A DNA stretch of 64,000 bases from Nocardioides aromaticivorans (GTDB lineage: Bacteria > Actinomycetota > Actinomycetes > Propionibacteriales > Nocardioidaceae). The position numbers and the translations under genes are program-made. The first letter of the stretch is position 1, and every line of letters starts with the position of its first letter. Positions 49,622-59,569 of the stretch are shown piece after piece. Location: assembly GCF_013408525.1 (NCBI RefSeq), contig NZ_JACBZM010000001.1:4599001-4663000 (forward strand), written 5' to 3'. A model generated the notes under the pieces. The model made no database searches, had not been told where the DNA came from, and saw only the letters and a program-made list of their open reading frames with translations.

Positions 49622-49647
49622 GTTGCGGTTTGGGACCAAACCGCAAC
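49622..49647. repeat. dispersed palindrome, copy 7 (double with copy 6)
   Basis: The arms GTTGCGGTTTGG and complement (12 bp) flank GA. It is 13 nt from the mshC stop. Copies 6 and 7 are the only tandem pair seen. Confidence 0.92.
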
Positions 49648-49660
49648 CGTCAGGCCGACC

Positions 49661-50899
49661 TCAGAGGCTGAGGCCGAGCGCAGCGTCGAGCACCGGCAGC
49701 AGCGTCACCGCAGCCTCGGCGTCGCTGGTGTCCGCCAGCCCGTCGGTCCCGAGCGTGGCCCGGACCCACCCGTCGACCGCGGCCGTGGCGCGCGGGGCAT
49801 CCAGGTCGTCGGCGAGCGCCGCGAGGATCTCCTCCACGACCGGCGCGGCGGCGGCACCGGCACCCAGCGCGAGCGCCCGGCGCCAGTCGGCGAGGTCGTC
49901 GACGGCGGTCCACAGCTGGTCGTCGGTCCACTCCCAGTCGGTCCGGTAGTGGTGGCGCAGGAGGCTGAGCCGGATGGCCATCGGGTCGATGTCGCTGTTG
50001 CGCAGCGCTGAGACGAAGACGAGGTTGCCGAGCGACTTCGACATCTTCTCGCCGTCGTAGGCGACCATGCCGGCGTGCGAGTAGGCCTTCGCGAACGGCT
50101 CGCCCGTCGCGACCTGCACGTGGCCGGCGCACATCTCGTGGTGCGGGAAGACGAGGTCGCTGCCGCCGCCCTGGACGTCGAAGGCGCCGCCGAGCTCCTT
50201 CAGCGCGATCGCGGCGCACTCGATGTGCCAGCCCGGACGGCCCTTGCCCCACGGGCTGTCCCAGGACGGCTCGCCCTCGCGCTCGCCGCGCCACACGACG
50301 CAGTCCAGGGGGTCCTTCTTGCCGGCCCGGTCCGGGTCGCCGCCGCGCTCGCCGAAGAAGCGCAGCATGGTCTCGCGGTCGTAGCCCGACTCCTCACCGA
50401 ACGCCGGGTCGGCGCTGACCGAGAAGTAGAGGTCGTCCTCGACCCGGTAGATCGCGCCGGCTGCCTCGAGGCGCTGGATCAGCTCGATGACGAGCGGGAT
50501 CGACTCCACGGCACCGGTGTAGGCCACCGGCGGCAGCACCCGCAGCGCCTCCATGTCCTTGCGGAACAGCTCGGTCTCGCGCTCCGCCAGCTCGACCCAG
50601 TCGACGCCGACCTTCGTGGCGCGCTCCAGCAGCGGGTCGTCGACGTCGGTGACGTTCTGCACGAAGCGGACGTCGTGGCCCGCCGTGCGCCAGGCCCGGT
50701 TGAGCAGGTCGAAGGCGATGTAGGTGTTGGCGTGGCCGATGTGGGTGGCGTCGTACGGCGTGATGCCGCAGACGTAGAGGCGCGCCGTACCGCCCTCGGG
50801 CGAGGTCTCGACGGAGCCGCCCGTCGCGGTGTCGTGGAGGACGACGGGAGGACCGGTCACCGGCAGTACCGGGATCCCCGGGGCGTTCCATGCGCGCAT
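49661..50899 (-). CDS. mshC: mycothiol ligase (cysteine--glucosaminyl-inositol ligase)
   Basis: A 412-aa class I CysRS-like enzyme that joins cysteine to GlcN-Ins in mycothiol synthesis. ATG 50899 ([18 protein letters not shown]) gives the normal MshC length; the frame is open further 5'. The HIGH-type motif is in [17 protein letters not shown], zinc ligands include GWHIECAAI, and the KMSKS loop is [12 protein letters not shown]. It starts the mshC gene group; the convergent neighbour is PAC2. Confidence 0.95.
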   Translation of the reverse strand: MRAWNAPGIPVLPVTGPPVVLHDTATGGSVETSPEGGTARLYVCGITPYDATHIGHANTYIAFDLLNRAWRTAGHDVRFVQNVTDVDDPLLERATKVGVDWVELAERETELFRKDMEALRVLPPVAYTGAVESIPLVIELIQRLEAAGAIYRVEDDLYFSVSADPAFGEESGYDRETMLRFFGERGGDPDRAGKKDPLDCVVWRGEREGEPSWDSPWGKGRPGWHIECAAIALKELGGAFDVQGGGSDLVFPHHEMCAGHVQVATGEPFAKAYSHAGMVAYDGEKMSKSLGNLVFVSALRNSDIDPMAIRLSLLRHHYRTDWEWTDDQLWTAVDDLADWRRALALGAGAAAAPVVEEILAALADDLDAPRATAAVDGWVRATLGTDGLADTSDAEAAVTLLPVLDAALGLSL

Positions 50900-50955
50900 G
50901 CCGACGATGCTAGTTGCTGGCGGTGAGACGGTGAGCCGGGAGGGTCCGGGTCGGG

Positions 50956-51699
50956 TCAGAACGGTGGCCAGGGAATCGGCGGCCAGCCGCCCTGCGGCCC
51001 GGGGAGCACGCCGGCGGCGAGCAGCCGTTCGGTACGACGCTCCAGGGCCGCGAGCTCGTGCTGGGCCAGGTGGAAGCCGAGCGCCTCCCCCAGCTCGCCC
51101 CGGACGGCGGCGAGCACGGTACGGACGGTCGCGGTCTCGTCGCCGGTCAGCGGCTTGCCCGCCCAGCCCCACAGGACGGTGCGGAGCTTGGGCTCGTGGT
51201 GGAACGCGATGCCGTGGTCCACGCCGTACCGGTGGCCTCCGGGCATCGCGAGCACGTGCCCGCCCTTGCGGTCGGCGTTGTTGACGAGGACGTCGAAGAC
51301 GGCGAGGCGCCGCAGCTCGAGGGTGTCCTCGTGGACGAGGGTCACCGGGTGGTCGCGGTCGTCGAGGCCCTCGACGACCTCGAGCCAGCCCTCGGGCGTC
51401 GTACCGGATCGGACCAGGTCGACGGCGTCCTGGTCCGGGTCGACCTCACGCCACTCCTGGAGCATGCCGGGGCCGTGCGGTCCCTCGTCCCACCAGGTCC
51501 GGGGCACCAGGTCCCAGCCCGTCGCGGCAGAGACGAGGTACGCCGCCACCTCGCGGTCGGCCAGCGTGCCGTCCGGGAAGTCCCACAGCGGACGCTCGCC
51601 GGAGACCGGCTTGTAGACGACCTCGGTGCCGTCGAGGTCGGCCAGGAAGGTCGCATTCGAGGCCGGCATGATCCGGCCCTTGATCGTCAGCTCGGCCAT
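50956..51699 (-). CDS. SCO1664 family protein (PI3/4-kinase-like fold)
   Basis: A 247-aa conserved actinobacterial protein. ATG 51699 ([20 protein letters not shown]) is preferred. A kinase-like core is suggested by [17 protein letters not shown] (nucleotide lysine) and [36 protein letters not shown]. Function is unknown. It keeps the same order with the DUF3090 and phosphatase genes next to mshC as in many actinobacteria (compare Rv2133c-Rv2135c). Confidence 0.85.
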   Translation of the reverse strand: MAELTIKGRIMPASNATFLADLDGTEVVYKPVSGERPLWDFPDGTLADREVAAYLVSAATGWDLVPRTWWDEGPHGPGMLQEWREVDPDQDAVDLVRSGTTPEGWLEVVEGLDDRDHPVTLVHEDTLELRRLAVFDVLVNNADRKGGHVLAMPGGHRYGVDHGIAFHHEPKLRTVLWGWAGKPLTGDETATVRTVLAAVRGELGEALGFHLAQHELAALERRTERLLAAGVLPGPQGGWPPIPWPPF

Positions 51700-51706
51700 G
51701 GGCGGC

Positions 51707-52261
51707 TCAGGGCTGGCGGCGCTTGAACCCGTTGGCGCGCACGCAGAGGTGGCCGTCGGGGTCGATCGGCTGGCCGCAGAACGGGCAGGACGGGCGGCCG
51801 GCACCGACGACGGCCTCGGCACGCTTCACGAACGCACGCGCCTGGCCGGGCTCGAGCCGGACCAGCAGCATCTCGGCCGGCTCCTCGCCGTCGGCGAGCT
51901 CGGCCGGCTCCTCCCCGACGGGGAACACCTCGATCACGACGCGCTCGTCACCGGGGTCCCACGACAGGGTCATCGTGCCGGCCCGGAACTCCTCCTCGAT
52001 CGGCTGCGCCAACGGCGCGTCGTCGGCGAGGCCGAACGGCGCGATCGCGGGGATCACGCCCCGGGCGGTGCCGTCGGCGATCACCTCGTCGAGGAGCTCG
52101 TCCACCCGCTCCGACAGCGCCTCGACCTGCTGCTTCTCGAGGGCGACCGAGACCACGCGGTTGCCCTCGACGGCCTGGAGGAAGAACGTGCGGCTCCCGG
52201 GCTCGCCGACGGTGCCGGCGACGAAGCGCTCCGGCGGGTCGAATCCGTGGACGATCGGCAT
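51707..52261 (-). CDS. DUF3090 family protein with zinc ribbon
   Basis: A 184-aa conserved actinobacterial protein (PIVHGFDPPERFVAGTVGEP). The C-terminal part has CPFCGQPIDPDGHLC, a likely zinc-binding ribbon. The function is unknown. It starts 23 nt after the phosphatase gene and is 7 nt before the SCO1664-family gene, so the three form an operon. Confidence 0.88.
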   Translation of the reverse strand: MPIVHGFDPPERFVAGTVGEPGSRTFFLQAVEGNRVVSVALEKQQVEALSERVDELLDEVIADGTARGVIPAIAPFGLADDAPLAQPIEEEFRAGTMTLSWDPGDERVVIEVFPVGEEPAELADGEEPAEMLLVRLEPGQARAFVKRAEAVVGAGRPSCPFCGQPIDPDGHLCVRANGFKRRQP

Positions 52262-52284
52262 GCCGCCACCCTAGCGACGGGCGG

Positions 52285-52983
52285 CTAGGCCGGCCCGGCG
52301 CCTCCTCCGACGACCGCTCCCTTGGCCGTCGGCGGCTTGCGGAGCCAGGACAGGTCACCGTCGTGCGTGTTGCTCGCCAGGACGTAGGGCCGGTCGGCGG
52401 CGTACCGGATCACCGAGACCGACGCAGGGTCGACGTTGATCCGCTGGAACAGGTCGAGGTGCATCCCGAGCGCGTCGGCGAGCAGCGACTTGATGATGTC
52501 GCCGTGGCTGACCGCGACCCAGACCGCATCGGCGCCGTGCTCGGCGGTGACGGCGGCGTCGATGCGGCGTACGGCGGCCACCGCACGGTGCTGCATCGCC
52601 ACCATCGACTCCCCGCCGGGGAACGTGACGGCCGACGGCTGCTGCTGCACGGTGCGCCACAGCGGCTCCTTGAGCAGCTTCTTGATCGGCTGGCCCTGCC
52701 AGTCGCCGTAGTCGCACTCCGCGAGCGCCTTCTCGGTCGTCGCGCGGGTGACGGTGTGACCGGCACCCCGCTGGCCGTCGGCGACCGCCTTCGCGGTCTG
52801 CTTGCAGCGCTCCTGCGGGCTGGTCACGAGGCGCGCGATCGGCACCGCCGCGATCCGTGCGCCCGTACGCGCCGCCTGCTCGGTGCCGGTGTCGTCGAGG
52901 AGCACCCCCGGCGTACGACCGGCGAGCACACCGGAGGCGTTGGCGGTGGTCCGACCGTGGCGGACCAGCAGCAGCGTTGCCAT
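52285..52983 (-). CDS. histidine phosphatase family protein (MSMEG_4193-like)
   Basis: A 232-aa phosphoglycerate-mutase-like phosphatase. The RHG motif is LLLVRHGRTTANASGVLAGR, the second histidine is in VWVAVSHGDIIKSLLADALG, and an acidic residue in LAECDYGDWQGQ. Substrate unknown. It heads the three-gene group and is divergent from corA by 50 bp. Confidence 0.9.
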   Translation of the reverse strand: MATLLLVRHGRTTANASGVLAGRTPGVLLDDTGTEQAARTGARIAAVPIARLVTSPQERCKQTAKAVADGQRGAGHTVTRATTEKALAECDYGDWQGQPIKKLLKEPLWRTVQQQPSAVTFPGGESMVAMQHRAVAAVRRIDAAVTAEHGADAVWVAVSHGDIIKSLLADALGMHLDLFQRINVDPASVSVIRYAADRPYVLASNTHDGDLSWLRKPPTAKGAVVGGGAGPA

Positions 52984-53033
52984 GGCGGCGAGCCTAGAGC
53001 AGGCGCGGTCGCCCGCACGCTTACCGTGGTGCT

Positions 53034-54014
<981 letters not shown>

Positions 54015-54027
54015 CCGCGCCGGAGTT

Positions 54028-54053
54028 GTTGCGGTTTGGGACCAAACCGCAAC
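54028..54053. repeat. dispersed palindrome, copy 8 (composite split by IS30)
   Basis: The arms GTTGCGGTTTGG and complement flank GA, 13 nt after the corA stop and 5 bp from the IS30 tip. Its companion motif is on the other side of the element at 55371. Confidence 0.92.
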
Positions 54054-54058
54054 ATCCA

Positions 54059-55365
54059 GGGCTGGAAGGTCAATCGGTGTAAGCAACGGTCATGCTGCTG
54101 CCGGGTTTGACAGCAGTGCGTCCAGCGCTTGGGCTGGGGTTCGCATGTCCAGCGTAGGGCGTGGTCGGGCGTTGAGGGTCGCAGCGATCCGGCGTAGGTC
54201 GGCTGCGGTGAACCGGGACAGGTCGGTGCCCTTGGTCAGCCAGTGCCGCAGGAGCCGGTTGGTGTTCTCGTTGGTCCCGCGTTGCCACGGCGAGTGGGGA
54301 TCGCAGAAGTAGACCGGCATGTCGAGCTCGACCTGGATCTTGTCGTAGCGAGCCAGCTCGGTGCCACGGTCCCAGGTCAGCGAGCGGCGCAGGTGCTCGG
54401 GCAACTCGCCCATCTCGCGGATCATCACCGCCGCGACGGACTCCGCGTCGTGACGTCCGGGCAGGTGCAACAGGATCGTGAACCGGGTCGAGCGCTCCAC
54501 CAGGGTCCCGACCGCGGGAGTGCCAGGAGGGCCCATGATCAGGTCGCCTTCCCAGTGGCCTGGCACGGCACGGTCGGTGACCTCGGCAGGACGCTGACTG
54601 ATCTTGAACGCTTCCTTGTACGGCGAGGGACCACGCCGGCCGGTGCCTCGGGCCTGCCGGTGGGGCCGTTTGGTCGACAGCTGTCGGTAGAGGTCCTTGC
54701 GCAACGACCCGCGGGTCTGGACGTAGAGCGCCTGGTAGATCGTCTCGTGCGACACCCGGCCCATGATCATGTGTGGTGACTCCTCGCGCAGCACCCGGGC
54801 GATCAGTTTCGGTGACCAACCGTCGTCCATCCAGGCTTCGATCCGCCGGCACAGGCGCGACTCGGCGATCAGCCGGAACTCTTTGGGCCGCCGCCGACGC
54901 TCGTGGGCTGCACGATGTGCGACAGGCGCCCAGTAGGTGCCATCCGGTCCGCGGTTGCGGGCGACCTCGCGACTCACCACCGACTTGTTCCGGCCGATCA
55001 GGGCGCCGATCTGGCCGTAGGACAGCTCCATCCGCAGCCCGACCGCGATGACTGAGCGGTCCTCGCTCGACAACGAGCGTCGTCTGCGGTCGGCCAGGCG
55101 GGGATCGCCGATCGTCCGTGTCGGTGCGGTGTCTGCCAGCCCGCCCGGTTTGGATGAGTTCTTCGGCCACATGGGAATCGAGGATTGCCACCACGACAGC
55201 GCGGTCCCGCGGGACACGCCGACAGCAGCCGCAGCCGTGATCAGCGGCATCCCCGCACAGACCAAGTCGTAGAACTCCTCGCGGACGTCCTCACCGATCA
55301 CCCGCATGCCCATCAGCAACACCACCTCAATCAGCGTTGCTTAGACCACTTGAACCTGCCGGCCC
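54059..55365 (-). mobile_element. intact IS30-family insertion sequence
   Basis: The ~1307-bp element has imperfect terminal inverted repeats: GGGCTGGAAGGT-CAAT through AAGCAACG at the left (54059-54088) and GGGCCGGCAGGTTCAAG through AAGCAACG at the right, read inward (55365-55335). One transposase gene fills it. No clear target duplication was found; ends may be 1-2 bp off. It sits inside a composite repeat; on removal, palindrome and companion motif come to a spacing of about 16 bp, as in the other copies. Confidence 0.9.
54090..55325 (-). CDS. IS30-family transposase
   Basis: A 411-aa DDE transposase. N-terminal HTH segments are MPLITAAAAVGVSRGTALSW and SYGQIGALIGRNKSVVSREV, then the catalytic core with GHWEGDLIMGP (first Asp), SLTWDRGTELARY (second Asp) and NENTNRLLRHWLTKGTDLS (Glu). 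The start may be GTG 55325 or ATG 55307. The frame is intact, so the element may be active. Confidence 0.94.
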   Translation of the reverse strand: MVLLMGMRVIGEDVREEFYDLVCAGMPLITAAAAVGVSRGTALSWWQSSIPMWPKNSSKPGGLADTAPTRTIGDPRLADRRRRSLSSEDRSVIAVGLRMELSYGQIGALIGRNKSVVSREVARNRGPDGTYWAPVAHRAAHERRRRPKEFRLIAESRLCRRIEAWMDDGWSPKLIARVLREESPHMIMGRVSHETIYQALYVQTRGSLRKDLYRQLSTKRPHRQARGTGRRGPSPYKEAFKISQRPAEVTDRAVPGHWEGDLIMGPPGTPAVGTLVERSTRFTILLHLPGRHDAESVAAVMIREMGELPEHLRRSLTWDRGTELARYDKIQVELDMPVYFCDPHSPWQRGTNENTNRLLRHWLTKGTDLSRFTAADLRRIAATLNARPRPTLDMRTPAQALDALLSNPAAA

Positions 55366-55370
55366 GCGAG

Positions 55371-55392
55371 CTGCAGTTCCTGCCCGATCGGC
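55371..55392. repeat. CTGCAG companion motif, cut off by IS30
   Basis: CTGCAG followed by TTCCTGCCCGATCGGC. It lies 8 bp before the uppP stop and 6 bp beyond the IS30 tip. Confidence 0.75.
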
Positions 55393-55400
55393 GGGGTCGT

Positions 55401-56243
55401 TCAGGCGGTGAGGACGCCGGCTGCGAGCAGCGCCAGCACCCCGCCGCCGAGCAGCACCCGGTAGACCACGAACGGCGTGTAGGACTTGGTGGAGACGTAA
55501 CGCAGCAGCCAGGCGATGGCGGCGTACCCGACGACGAAGGACACGACCGTCGCGGTGATGGTCGGGCCCCAGCCGTAGTCGGCCTCGCCGGCGTGCGCCT
55601 GCCCGACGTTGCCGATCTCCTTGAGCTCGAAGACCCCGGCGCCGACGACGGCGGGGATGGCGAGCAGGAAGGCGAAGCGGGTGGCGGCCTCGCGGTCGTA
55701 GCCGAGGAAGCGGCCCATCGAGAGGGTGGCGCCCGAGCGGGAGACGCCCGGGACGAGGGCCAGGGCCTGCGCGCCACCCATCAGGGCGGCGTCGCGCAGG
55801 GTCATCTGCTTGATGACCTTGTCGGTGCGCCCGACGCGGTCCGCGATGCCCAGGACGATGCCGAGCACGATCAGGGTGCAGCCGATCAGCCACAGGTTGC
55901 GGAAGTGCTCCTCGATGACGTCCTTGAGCAGGACGCCGAGGATCACGATCGGCAGCGACCCGATGATGATGAACCAGCCCATCCGGGCGTCGAGCGCGCC
56001 GCGGTACTCCGGCTTGAAGAGCGACAGCACCCAGGCGCGGGCGATGCGCCAGATGTCCTTGCGGAAGTAGATGAGCACCGCGAGCTCGGTGCCGATCTGG
56101 ATGACCGCGGTGAACGCGGCGCCGGCGTCGCCCCAGCCGAACAGCTCGGGGAAGATCCGCAGGTGCGCGCTGCTGGAGATCGGCAGGAACTCCGTCAGGC
56201 CCTGGAGGATGCCGAGGAACACTGCCTGAAGGTAGTCCGCCAC
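55401..56243 (-). CDS. uppP: undecaprenyl-diphosphate phosphatase
   Basis: A 280-aa membrane phosphatase (BacA type) that recycles the cell-wall lipid carrier. GTG 56243 (VADYLQAVFLGILQGLTEFL) gives the usual N-terminus. Motifs are FLPISSSAHLRI and PGVSRSGATLSMGRFLG, the catalytic Glu and Arg/Ser. About eight membrane segments. In M. tuberculosis (Rv2136c) it also lies near the phosphatase/DUF3090 group. Confidence 0.95.
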   Translation of the reverse strand: MADYLQAVFLGILQGLTEFLPISSSAHLRIFPELFGWGDAGAAFTAVIQIGTELAVLIYFRKDIWRIARAWVLSLFKPEYRGALDARMGWFIIIGSLPIVILGVLLKDVIEEHFRNLWLIGCTLIVLGIVLGIADRVGRTDKVIKQMTLRDAALMGGAQALALVPGVSRSGATLSMGRFLGYDREAATRFAFLLAIPAVVGAGVFELKEIGNVGQAHAGEADYGWGPTITATVVSFVVGYAAIAWLLRYVSTKSYTPFVVYRVLLGGGVLALLAAGVLTA

Positions 56244-56333
56244 GGGAGAGCATCCTAGGCAGAGGCTGGTTGTCGTCCGCGCATCGGCGTGGCCGGACCG
56301 GTTCGCTGCGGTGGGGCGGCTACCTTTTCCTCC

Positions 56334-57287
56334 ATGCAGCAGCGGTACGTCGGAGCGAGCGGCCTCCAGGTGTCGCGGCTGGCCCTGGGCACGATGACCT
56401 GGGGCAAGGACACCGACGAGCACGAGGCGCGCGACCAGCTCACCGCCTTCGTCGAGGCCGGAGGTACGACGCTCGACACCGCCGCCGGCTACACCGACGG
56501 CCGCTCGGAGGAGCTCATCGGCGCGCTGCTCGGCGACGTGGTCCGCCGCGACGAGGTGGTCCTCGCGACGAAGGCCGGCATCTGGCGCCGCGGCGGCGAG
56601 CGGGTCACCGACACCTCGCGCGGCGCCCTCCTGCGGGGCCTCGACACCTCCCTCAAGCGGCTCGGCACCGACCACGTCGACCTGTGGCAGGTGCACATCT
56701 GGACCGACCAGGTGCCGCTCGAGGAGACGCTGGGAGCGCTCGACCACGCGGTCAGCAGCGGCCGGGCGTCGTACGTCGGCATCTCGAACTACACCGGCTG
56801 GCAGACCGCGCGCGCCGTCACGCTGCAGGAGGCGGCGCCGGGGCGGGCGCCGATCGTGTCCACGCAGGTGGAGTACTCACTGGTCAACCGCCGGATCGAG
56901 CGCGAGGTGCTGCCCGCGGTCGAGGCGCTCGGGCTCGGCGTCTTCCCGTGGTCGCCGCTGGGGCGGGGTGTGCTGACCGGCAAGTACCGCACCGGCACCC
57001 CGTCCGACTCCCGCGCCGCGTCGCCGGTCTTCTCCGGTTTCGTCGAGGCCTACCTCGACGATCACAGCCGCGGCATCGTCGAGGCGGTCTGCCGGGCTGC
57101 CGACGGCCTCGGCTGGACGCCGCTCGAGGTGGCGCTGGTCTGGGTGCGCGACTCCCCCGGCGTCACCGCGCCGGTCGTCGGCGCGCGCACCGCCGCCCAG
57201 CTCAAGGTCGCGCTCGGGAGCGAGGAGAAGGTCCTGCCCGCGGAGATCCGCGGCGCACTCGACGATGTGTCAGGAGGTGCGGCATGA
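56334..57287 (+). CDS. aldo/keto reductase
   Basis: A 317-aa TIM-barrel NADPH-dependent reductase. The catalytic tetrad is visible: Asp and Tyr in TTLDTAAGYTDGRSEEL, Lys in VVLATKAGIW and His in LWQVHIWTD. TAPVVGARTAAQLKVAL binds NADPH. ATG 56334 follows TACCTT by about 8 nt, so the message may be leaderless. Substrate unknown. Its stop overlaps the next start. Confidence 0.92.
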   Translation: MQQRYVGASGLQVSRLALGTMTWGKDTDEHEARDQLTAFVEAGGTTLDTAAGYTDGRSEELIGALLGDVVRRDEVVLATKAGIWRRGGERVTDTSRGALLRGLDTSLKRLGTDHVDLWQVHIWTDQVPLEETLGALDHAVSSGRASYVGISNYTGWQTARAVTLQEAAPGRAPIVSTQVEYSLVNRRIEREVLPAVEALGLGVFPWSPLGRGVLTGKYRTGTPSDSRAASPVFSGFVEAYLDDHSRGIVEAVCRAADGLGWTPLEVALVWVRDSPGVTAPVVGARTAAQLKVALGSEEKVLPAEIRGALDDVSGGAA

Positions 57288-57517
57288 CGGTCTCGATGCT
57301 GCGGCCGGGCGTGATGCGCGGCCTGGGGCGCGGGGTGGAGTGGGAGTTCGAGCGGGTGACCTTCGACCGGGAGTTCTCCCGCAACATGGTCGCGAAGCTG
57401 CTCGTCGAGCGCGCCGAGCACGGTGGCTGGGAGCTCGACCGGGTGCAGATCGGTCCGGACGGCAAGCGGCGGGTCGTGCTGCGGCGGAAGATCATCCGGG
57501 CGGTTCGTACCGCCTGA
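57284..57517 (+). CDS. DUF5703 family protein
   Basis: A 77-aa conserved actinobacterial protein (VEWEFERVTFDREFSRNMVA ... HGGWELDRVQIGPDGKRRVV). It is basic and has no membrane segment. Function unknown. The ATG overlaps the reductase stop by 4 bp and is preceded by AGGAGG, so it is cotranslated; its stop is 6 nt from palindrome 9. Confidence 0.85.
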   Translation: MTVSMLRPGVMRGLGRGVEWEFERVTFDREFSRNMVAKLLVERAEHGGWELDRVQIGPDGKRRVVLRRKIIRAVRTA

Positions 57518-57523
57518 AAGTGT

Positions 57524-57545
57524 TGCGGTTTGGGACCAAACCGCA
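57524..57545. repeat. dispersed palindrome, copy 9
   Basis: The arms TGCGGTTTGG and complement flank GA, between convergent DUF5703 and M20 peptidase genes. The right flank GCAATTCCGGACCC is shared with the reverse complement of copy 6. Confidence 0.92.
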
Positions 57546-57561
57546 GCAATTCCGGACCCGC

Positions 57562-58863
57562 TCAGACCTGGTCGAGGAACCGGTCCATCACCCGGGCCCC
57601 GAACTCCAGCGACTCCACCGGCACCCGCTCGTCGACCCCGTGGAAGAGCGCGGTGAAGTCGAGGTCCTCGGGCAGTCGCAGCGGCGCGAAGCCGTAGGAG
57701 CGCATGCCGAGCTTGGTGAAGTGCTTGGCGTCGGTGCCGCCGCTCATCAGGTACGGCGCCACCAGGGCGTCGGGGTCCTCGGCGAGGAGGCTGCGGGTCA
57801 TCGCGTCGACCAGCGCGCCGTCGTACGGCATCTCCCACGGCGGCTGGTTGGAGACGTAGTCGATCTCGATGCCCTCGCCGGTCAGCTCGGCCAGGGTGGT
57901 GAAGAACTCGTCCTCGAAGCCGGGCAGGAAGCGGCCGTCGACATGGGCGGTGGCCTCGGTCGGGATGACGTTGACCTTGTAGCCGGCGCCGAGCATGGTC
58001 GGGTTGGTCGAGTTGCGCAGGACCGCGCCGAGCATGCGGGCCGCTCCCCCGAACTCCTCGACCAGCGCGGGCGCGTTCTCGGGGGTGGCCTCGGTGCCGA
58101 CGAGCTCGGCGACCGCGGCCAGGAGGGTCTGCATGGTGGGCGTCAGCCGGACCGGCCACTCGTGGGCACCGAGCCGGGCGACCGCGGACGCGAGCCGGGT
58201 GACGGCGTTGTCGTCGTTGATCATCGAGCCGTGGCCGGCGCGGCCGCGGGCGGTGAGCCGCATCCAGGCCATGCCCTTCTCGGCAGCCTCGATGAGGTAG
58301 AGCCGTCGGCCGCGGACGGTGGTGCTGAAGCCGCCGACCTCGCCGACGGCCTCGGTGCAGCCCTCGAACCAGTCCGCGTGGTGCTTCACGAGCAGCTCGG
58401 CGCCCTGGTGGCCGCCGGCCTCCTCGTCGGCGGTGAAGCAGAGGACGACCGGCCGCTCGGGGACCCGCCCGGACCGCTGGCGGGCCCGGACGACCGACAG
58501 CAGCATCGCGTCGAAGTCCTTCATGTCGACCGCGCCGCGCCCCCACACGTAGCCGCCGTCGACCTCGCCGCTGAACGGGTCGACCTGCCAGTCCTCCGCA
58601 GCAGCGGGTACGACGTCGAGGTGGCCGTGCAGCAGGAGGGCGTCCTGCCGCCCGGACGCGCCGGTGCCGCCCCAGCGGGCGAGCACGTTGGCCCGTCCGG
58701 GGGCGGTCTCGATGACCTCGGCGGCGATGCCGACCTCGTCGAGGAGGCCGGCGACGTGCTCGGCGGCCTTGCGCTCGCCGGGCCCCTCCTCGCTGCCGTA
58801 GTTGCTGGTGTCGATCCGGATCAGCTCGCGGCACAGGTCGACGACCTCGGTGGATTCGGCCAT
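57562..58863 (-). CDS. M20/M25/M40 family metallohydrolase
   Basis: A 433-aa peptidase like Rv2141c. Zinc residues are in LLLHGHLDVVPAAAEDW, GRGAVDMKD, FTADEEAGGHQGAELL (catalytic Glu pair) and the late FHGVDERVPVESLEFG. The dimerisation domain lies at ~200-330. Cytoplasmic; substrate unknown (dipeptide or acyl-amino acid likely). Confidence 0.92.
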   Translation of the reverse strand: MAESTEVVDLCRELIRIDTSNYGSEEGPGERKAAEHVAGLLDEVGIAAEVIETAPGRANVLARWGGTGASGRQDALLLHGHLDVVPAAAEDWQVDPFSGEVDGGYVWGRGAVDMKDFDAMLLSVVRARQRSGRVPERPVVLCFTADEEAGGHQGAELLVKHHADWFEGCTEAVGEVGGFSTTVRGRRLYLIEAAEKGMAWMRLTARGRAGHGSMINDDNAVTRLASAVARLGAHEWPVRLTPTMQTLLAAVAELVGTEATPENAPALVEEFGGAARMLGAVLRNSTNPTMLGAGYKVNVIPTEATAHVDGRFLPGFEDEFFTTLAELTGEGIEIDYVSNQPPWEMPYDGALVDAMTRSLLAEDPDALVAPYLMSGGTDAKHFTKLGMRSYGFAPLRLPEDLDFTALFHGVDERVPVESLEFGARVMDRFLDQV

Positions 58864-58903
58864 GTCGCCATCGTTGCACGCCGCACGGCACTAGCCTCCG
58901 AAC

Positions 58904-59569
58904 GTGGCTCCCCCGACCTGGAAGCGCTACCGGCCCGACCCGACGCCCGGCGGCGAGCCGGAGCCGGGCACGCCCACGTCGCCGCGGATCAAGGCCTACC
59001 AGCCACCGAAGCAGCCGAAGCCGGTCCGCTCCCTCGAGGAGCGCACGGTACGCCGCCGCGGCTGGAAGCTCCCCGCGGCCGGTGCGGTGGTGCTGGGCCT
59101 GGTGGTGTGGGGCGTGGTGGCGATCTTCCGCGGCGTCACGGCTCCCGACGAGCCGCAGACGGTCGAGGGCTACGCGGCGATGCTGGACGACCTGCAGGAG
59201 GAGACCGGTGGCACCCAGGCGTTCCGTGCGGTGCTCTACCCCGGCTACGCCGTCGTCGACGTGCCCTACGCGGACGACGAGCGGTCGTTGTCCTACTACT
59301 GGGACGGTGGGCTGGACGATCCCTCGAAGGGAACCAGCACCGAGACGCCCTTCGACCTCTCCGCGCTCGAGCCGGCGGACTTCGCCGGCATGTGCGAGGC
59401 CGTGCGCAGGACCGTCGAGGACCCGGAGACCTGCTACCTGATCCTGGAGAGGCCCGACGAGCCGGCCGGGGGCTGGATCTCGGCCTACACGAGCAACGAG
59501 TTCGGCCAGTCGTCGTACATCGTCTTCGACCTCGACGGCACCGAGGTCAGTCGCTACCCAGCCGAATGA
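58904..59569 (+). CDS. hypothetical membrane-anchored protein
   Basis: A 221-aa protein, not recognised. A Pro-rich N-terminus (~50 residues) precedes one hydrophobic segment (~55-76; LPAAGAVVLGLVVWGVVAIF), then an acidic globular domain (~85-221) with one Cys pair (MCEAVRRTVEDPETCYLI). GTG 58904. The last 23 bp overlap the convergent GMC gene. It resembles other actinobacterial sensor-like extracellular domains only in layout. Confidence 0.7.
   Translation: MAPPTWKRYRPDPTPGGEPEPGTPTSPRIKAYQPPKQPKPVRSLEERTVRRRGWKLPAAGAVVLGLVVWGVVAIFRGVTAPDEPQTVEGYAAMLDDLQEETGGTQAFRAVLYPGYAVVDVPYADDERSLSYYWDGGLDDPSKGTSTETPFDLSALEPADFAGMCEAVRRTVEDPETCYLILERPDEPAGGWISAYTSNEFGQSSYIVFDLDGTEVSRYPAE

Noticed and set aside
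57501..57517. Inverted repeat GGCGG-TTCGTA-CCGCC at the end of the DUF5703 gene
   Set aside because: It is short, inside coding sequence and probably due to codon use; the true palindrome follows at 57524.
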